Position numbers and translations under genes: made by a program. Below the pieces are notes generated by a model, which had not been told where the DNA came from, searched no databases, and worked only from the letters and a program-made list of their open reading frames with translations. DNA of 64,000 nucleotides, taken from the NCBI RefSeq assembly GCF_003050705.1, contig NZ_QAOG01000005.1:124001-188000 (forward strand), in the 5' to 3' direction. Position 1 is the first letter of the stretch. Every line of letters starts with the position of its first letter. Of this stretch, positions 59,680 through 64,000 are shown piece after piece. This stretch comes from Sphingomonas aurantiaca (GTDB taxonomy: Bacteria > Pseudomonadota > Alphaproteobacteria > Sphingomonadales > Sphingomonadaceae).

Positions 59680-60789
59680 ATGCTGTCAGTCAACACCCGC
59701 CACTCACGCGCGCAGAGCAGCGTCTGGCCGCTGGTCGGCCTGCTGAGCCTGTTGGCGGGGTGCGCGACGCTGCCGCCGCCGGTGATGAACCAGGGCCCGG
59801 TCAAGGCCGTCAAACCGATCATCGTCTCTGCCGACGGGGCCAGGGCCAGCACGACGTTCGACGTGCTCACCTTCAATATCGAGGGGCTTGGCTGGCCCGC
59901 CCGACGTGGGCGCGGGCCCTCGCTCGAGCGGATCGGTGCGGTGCTGCGCGGCATGGCGGCGCGCGGCGAAGCGCCCGACGTGATCATGGTGCAGGAGATG
60001 TTCAGCCCGGCCGCGGTCCGCGCGGTGACCGGGTGGGACTATCCGAACATGGTATCGGGGCCGTCGCGGACGCAGCGAAAGGACCTTGTCGGCAGCAGCC
60101 GGATGCCCGGGCCGTACAAATGGAAGAAGGGCGAACTGGGGCTGCATATCGCGGGGTCGGGGCTGGCGATCGTCAGCGCGTTTCCGATTCTTGAGATGCA
60201 GTCCGAGCCGTTTGGGCGGCGGCGATGCGCGGGGCTGGACTGCCTGAGCAACAAGGGCATGCTCTATGCGCGGATCGCGATCCCCGGCGTTCCCGGCACG
60301 ATCAACCTGTTCAACACGCACCTCAATTCGCAACGCGCGTCGCGCGTGTCGCCGCAGCGGCACGCGCGCGCGCACCGGCTGCAGGTCGAGGAGCTGGGCA
60401 ATTTCATCACCGCGGTCGGCAGTCCAGACGTTCCGACGGTGCTTGGCGGCGATTTCAACATGCGCCGCTCGGCGATCCGGTTCGAGCGGTTCCGCAACGT
60501 CACCGAACCCTTCGAGATCGTCCACGAATGGTGCGTCGACCAGCCGCTGCGATGCGATACGCGGATATCGTGGGACGGCGACGAACCGTGGATGGATACG
60601 CAGGACCTCCAGCTGTTCGAGAGCGGCGCCGACGTGCAGATCGTTCCGATCCGTGTCGAGGCGCTGTTCGACGGATCCGCCGGCAGCCCGAAACTGTCCG
60701 ATCACGACGCATTTCGGGTCACGTACCGCGTGAGTTGGAACCGGCAAGGACAGGGCCGCCCCGCTACCGCGAAACGGCTCCCATCCTAG
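59680..60789 (+). CDS. Endonuclease/exonuclease/phosphatase-family lipoprotein
   Basis: Protein of 369 residues with a lipoprotein signal: the lipobox LSLLAGC ends at about residue 28, so it is probably anchored in an envelope membrane. The EEP-fold active-site motifs follow: FDVLTFNIEG, IMVQEMF (metal Glu), INLFNTHLNS, LGGDFNMRR and LSDHDAFRVTY (Asp-His pair). Relatives include phosphodiesterases, phospholipases and nucleases. The substrate is not apparent. Its TAG overlaps the stop of the convergent RND gene by three bases. Confidence 0.8.
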   Translation: MLSVNTRHSRAQSSVWPLVGLLSLLAGCATLPPPVMNQGPVKAVKPIIVSADGARASTTFDVLTFNIEGLGWPARRGRGPSLERIGAVLRGMAARGEAPDVIMVQEMFSPAAVRAVTGWDYPNMVSGPSRTQRKDLVGSSRMPGPYKWKKGELGLHIAGSGLAIVSAFPILEMQSEPFGRRRCAGLDCLSNKGMLYARIAIPGVPGTINLFNTHLNSQRASRVSPQRHARAHRLQVEELGNFITAVGSPDVPTVLGGDFNMRRSAIRFERFRNVTEPFEIVHEWCVDQPLRCDTRISWDGDEPWMDTQDLQLFESGADVQIVPIRVEALFDGSAGSPKLSDHDAFRVTYRVSWNRQGQGRPATAKRLPS

Positions 60790-63700
60790 ACGCTTGTAAC
60801 ATGGCCTTCCCCCCGCCGCGCAAAGCGCGCCGCCAGCGCGGTGATCGCGGGTAGCACGAGCAACGTCAGGATCGTCGAGGTGATCAGCCCGCCGATCACG
60901 ACGGTGGCAAGCGGGCGCTGCACCTCCGCCCCGGTGCCGGTCGCCAGCGCCATCGGCACGAAGCCCAGGCTGGCGACCAGCGCAGTCATCAACACCGGGC
61001 GGACCCGCTCCATCGCGCCACCGACGATCGCCGCATCGTCGGCCTCGCCCTCGTCGCGGCGCTTGCGGATTGCGCTCATCATCACCAGCCCGTTGAGAAC
61101 CGCGACGCCCGACAGCGCGATGAACCCGACCGCCGCGGTGATCGAGAACGGGATCCCGCGCAGCGCCAGCGCGAACACGCCGCCCGCCAGCGCCATCGGC
61201 ACTGCGCTGAACACGATCGCCGCGGGCACGAAGCCGCCGAGCGCCATGTAGAGCAACGCATAGATCAGCGCGAAGCAGATCGGCACGACGATCGCCAGCC
61301 TGAGCCGCGCCGATTGCAGGCTCTCGAACGTGCCGCCCCACTGCGTGTACATGCCGGGCGGGAGCGCGATTTCGGCGATCCGCGCTTGCGCCTCGGTCAC
61401 GAACCCGCCGAGATCGCGGCCGCGCACGTTCGCCTGGATGACGACCATCCGCTTCCCGTTCTCGCGGCTGATCTGGTTCAGCCCCTCGGTATAACGGAAC
61501 CGCGCGACCTCACGCAGCGGGATCGACCGCGCGGACTGCCCGTCGAGCGCGGGCAGCATCACCGGGATCGATCCCAGCGTCTCGATATCGTCGCGTTGCG
61601 CATCGGGCAGGCGGACGACGACGTCGAAGCGCCGGTCGCCCTCGAACAATACCCCCGCCTCGCGGCCGCCGAGCGCCGCCGCGACGGTGTTCGCGACCTC
61701 CTCGACCGACAGGCCGTACCGCCCGACCGCCTGGCGATCGACCTGGATGTCGAACGTCGGCGCGCCGTCGGTCTGCTCGGCCTGTACGTCCGCCGCGCCC
61801 GGAATCGTCCGCAGCGCCGCGGCGATCTTCGCGCCCTGCTCGGTCATCGCCTCCAGATCGTCGCCATACAGCTTGATCGCGACGTCCGAGCGGACACCCG
61901 CGATCAGTTCGTTGAAGCGCATCTGGATCGGCATCTGCATCTCGGTCCGGTTGCCGATCAGCGGCTTCATCTTCGCTTCGATCCGCGCGAGGATGTCGGC
62001 CTTGCTCGTCACGCCTTCGGGCCACTGGCTTTCGGGCTTGGGGATGACATAGGTGTCGGACGCGTTGGGCGGCATTGGATCGGTGCCGAGATCGGCATTG
62101 CCGTTCTTCGAGAAGACGAGCGCCACCTCCGGCAGCGATTTCAGCGCATCCTCGATCCTGAGCTGCATCTGCGTCGACTGGTCGATCGAGGCGGACGGCA
62201 CGCGGAAGTTGGTGACGGTGATGTCCTTCTCGTCGAGCTGCGGCATGAACTCCTCGCCGAGCATCCCGAACAGCAGCACCGCCGCGGCAAATACGCCGAC
62301 GCCGCCCAGCACGAACGGCAACGGCCGCGCGACCGCCTTTTCGAGCAGCGGCGCATAGCGCGCCTTGAACCAGCGGATCGGTTTGACCTCGGTTTCGCTG
62401 ACCTTGCCCGTCACCAGCAGCGCGATCATCGCCGGCACGAACGTCAGCGACAGCACGAACGCCGACGCCAGCGCGACCATCAGCGTGATCGCCATCGGCG
62501 CGAACGTCTTGCCCTCGACGCCCTGGAAGGTGAGCAGCGGCACGAACACGAGGAAGATGATCGCCTGGCCGTAGACGGTGGGCTTCACCATCTCCTGCGC
62601 GGCAAGCGTCGTCTCGGCCATCCGTTCGGACCGGGTGAGCAGCCGCCCCTCATGCTCCTGCCGTTCGGCGAGACGGCGCAGCGCGTTCTCGACGATGATC
62701 ACCGCGCCATCGACGATCAGCCCGAAATCGAGCGCGCCCAGACTCATCAGGTTGCCCGACACGCCGAGGCCGTTCATCCCCGCCGCGGTCATCAGCATCG
62801 TGATCGGGATGACCGCCGCGGTGATCAGCGCCGCACGGACGTTGCCGAGCAGCAGGAACAGGATGACGATGACGAGCAGCGCGCCCTCGATCAGGTTCTT
62901 CTCGACCGTCGCGATCGTCGCGTTGACCAGCTTCGATCGGTTATAGACCGGCTGCGCGGTGACGTCGGGCGGCAGGACGCGGTTGATCGCGACCAGCTTG
63001 TCCGCGACGCGCGTCGCGACGACGCGGCTGTTCTCGCCGGTCAGCATCAGGATCGTCGAGATGACCGCTTCGGAGCCCATCAGGCTGCCAGAGCCCGTGC
63101 GCACCGCGCCGCCGATCACGACCTGCCCGACGTCGCGCACGCGCACCGGATTGCCGCCGCGCGTCGCGACCACCGCATCCTCGATATCCGCGACCGACTT
63201 CAGCCGCGCATCGGCACGCACCAGGAAGCTCTCGCCCGCGCGGCGCACATAGTTCGACCCCGCCGACAGGTTCGCGCGTTCGAGCGCGTCGGCGAGGGCG
63301 GTGACCGACAGGCCATAGGTCGACAGCGCGTTGAGGTTCGGCTCGACGACATATTGCTTCACATAGCCGCCGTTCGAATCGACGCCGGCGACACCGCCCA
63401 CGCCGCGCATCTGCGGCCGGATGATCCAGTCCTGCACGGTGCGCAGATACGCCGCCTTTTCGAGCTTGGTGGTCAGTCGCTCGCCCTCGGGCGTCAGATA
63501 GGCGCCATCGGGCTGCCAGCCGGGTTTGCCCGCGCGGTGTTCGTCTCCCTTGCCGTCGGGATGGTTGAACGCGACCGAATACATGAAGATCTCGCCGAGC
63601 CCGGTGGCGAGCGGGCTGAGCCGCGGCTGGATGTTCGCGGGCAGGCTGTCGCGCGCCTGCGTGAGCCGCTCGGTCACCTGCGCGCGCGCGAAATAGATGT

Positions 63701-64000
63701 CGGTCGCGTCGGTGAAGACCGCGGTGATCTGGCTGAAGCCGTTGCGGCTGATCGAGCGTGTCATCTCGAGCCCGGGTATCCCCGCCAGCGCGGTTTCGAC
63801 CGGAAACGTGACCTGCTTTTCGATGTCGACCGGACCCAATGTGGGCGCGAACGTGCTGATCTGGACCTGCCGGTTGGTGACGTCGGGCACCGCGTCGATC
63901 GGCAATTTGGTGATCTGCCACCCACCGAACGCGATGACGAGCAGCGTCAGGAACGCGACGAGCCATCGCCCGCGTACCGACAGGCTGAGGATGCGCGCGA
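60786..64000 (-). CDS. czcA: CzcA-type heavy-metal efflux RND pump (partial, start outside window)
   Basis: Inner-membrane proton-driven exporter, about 1071 codons visible; only the first few residues lie beyond the right edge, since the frame stays open to 64000 with the usual ARILSLSVRGRWLVAFLTLL first helix. Family motifs: TKLPIDAVPDVTNRQVQI, and DFGLIVDGAVIIVENALRRL in helix 4, where the two Asp and following Glu are the mark of divalent-cation (Co/Zn/Cd) pumps rather than copper/silver CusA. Two large periplasmic loops are present. An ATG-like start at 63905 is internal. The partner czcB/czcC genes, if present, would lie outside the window. Confidence 0.9.
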   Translation of the reverse strand, partial: ARILSLSVRGRWLVAFLTLLVIAFGGWQITKLPIDAVPDVTNRQVQISTFAPTLGPVDIEKQVTFPVETALAGIPGLEMTRSISRNGFSQITAVFTDATDIYFARAQVTERLTQARDSLPANIQPRLSPLATGLGEIFMYSVAFNHPDGKGDEHRAGKPGWQPDGAYLTPEGERLTTKLEKAAYLRTVQDWIIRPQMRGVGGVAGVDSNGGYVKQYVVEPNLNALSTYGLSVTALADALERANLSAGSNYVRRAGESFLVRADARLKSVADIEDAVVATRGGNPVRVRDVGQVVIGGAVRTGSGSLMGSEAVISTILMLTGENSRVVATRVADKLVAINRVLPPDVTAQPVYNRSKLVNATIATVEKNLIEGALLVIVILFLLLGNVRAALITAAVIPITMLMTAAGMNGLGVSGNLMSLGALDFGLIVDGAVIIVENALRRLAERQEHEGRLLTRSERMAETTLAAQEMVKPTVYGQAIIFLVFVPLLTFQGVEGKTFAPMAITLMVALASAFVLSLTFVPAMIALLVTGKVSETEVKPIRWFKARYAPLLEKAVARPLPFVLGGVGVFAAAVLLFGMLGEEFMPQLDEKDITVTNFRVPSASIDQSTQMQLRIEDALKSLPEVALVFSKNGNADLGTDPMPPNASDTYVIPKPESQWPEGVTSKADILARIEAKMKPLIGNRTEMQMPIQMRFNELIAGVRSDVAIKLYGDDLEAMTEQGAKIAAALRTIPGAADVQAEQTDGAPTFDIQVDRQAVGRYGLSVEEVANTVAAALGGREAGVLFEGDRRFDVVVRLPDAQRDDIETLGSIPVMLPALDGQSARSIPLREVARFRYTEGLNQISRENGKRMVVIQANVRGRDLGGFVTEAQARIAEIALPPGMYTQWGGTFESLQSARLRLAIVVPICFALIYALLYMALGGFVPAAIVFSAVPMALAGGVFALALRGIPFSITAAVGFIALSGVAVLNGLVMMSAIRKRRDEGEADDAAIVGGAMERVRPVLMTALVASLGFVPMALATGTGAEVQRPLATVVIGGLITSTILTLLVLPAITALAARFARRGEGHVTSV

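Noticed and set aside
60786..63905. ATG-like start at 63905 as the beginning of the RND gene
   Set aside because: The same frame stays open to the window edge and encodes the conserved first membrane helix, so 63905 is internal.
1..64000. CRISPR array, prophage or integrated element
   Set aside because: No regularly spaced repeats, integrase, phage structural genes, transposases or attachment-site duplications were found by reading the window.

Overview
The window looks like chromosome from an alphaproteobacterium of the Sphingomonas group. Composition is high-GC with strong G/C third positions. It has three TonB-dependent receptors (two with the sphingomonad-style IVVTAQKR N-terminus), a TPR-sulfotransferase, flaF, and one long palindromic intergenic element of the sphingomonad kind. 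No rRNA, tRNA, IS element, phage or CRISPR array was seen. Taxonomy is inferred from gene content only.

Layout. 1-2.7 kb: luciferase-like oxidoreductase (cut by the window edge), MFS exporter, divergent LysR regulator. 2.8-5.7 kb: a compact operon encoding a photoactive yellow protein (PYP), a PAS-PAS-GGDEF diguanylate cyclase and the PYP-type 4-coumarate-CoA ligase. 5.7-11.5 kb: TPR-sulfotransferase, TonB receptor, secreted M20 peptidase, terminator. 11.6-12.9 kb: DEAD-box helicase. 12.9-20.9 kb: biotin-independent malonate decarboxylase operon mdcACDEGBH on the minus strand, divergent from madLM transporter genes and a GntR/FCD regulator. 20.9-29.3 kb: YkgJ-like protein, LLM oxidoreductase, aldo/keto reductase, Gfo/Idh oxidoreductase, TonB receptor, ACS-type MFS carrier and LacI regulator (an uptake locus of unknown substrate). 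29.4-34.2 kb: secreted unknown protein, two-gene ABC importer with fused permeases, RcnR/FrmR-type metal sensor. 34.3-41.2 kb: sucrose locus (LacI with twin operators, TonB receptor, amylosucrase-like GH13, GPH sugar carrier). 41.2-45 kb: dienelactone hydrolase and poorly characterised envelope proteins. 45-54.5 kb: two GGDEF-EAL proteins, a chemoreceptor, a FixL/FixJ-like pair and a degenerate receiver. 54.9-59.6 kb: flaF, a truncated HAD-family gene joined to the last codons of flgE, then flgK and flgL. 59.7-64 kb: EEP-family lipoprotein and a CzcA-type RND pump (cut by the window edge).

The most interesting system is the PYP operon. The predicted PYP keeps the chromophore cysteine and the Tyr/Glu pair that holds the chromophore. 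It is followed after 10 bases by a diguanylate cyclase, whose stop codon overlaps the start of the chromophore-activating ligase. This suggests blue-light control of cyclic-di-GMP, in a genome where c-di-GMP enzymes, chemotaxis and flagellar genes lie 40-50 kb away. No tyrosine ammonia lyase is present in the window, so the p-coumarate source is unresolved. The second notable feature is the HAD::flgE junction near 56,425, which looks like a deletion (or a misassembly) that removed most of the flagellar hook gene.
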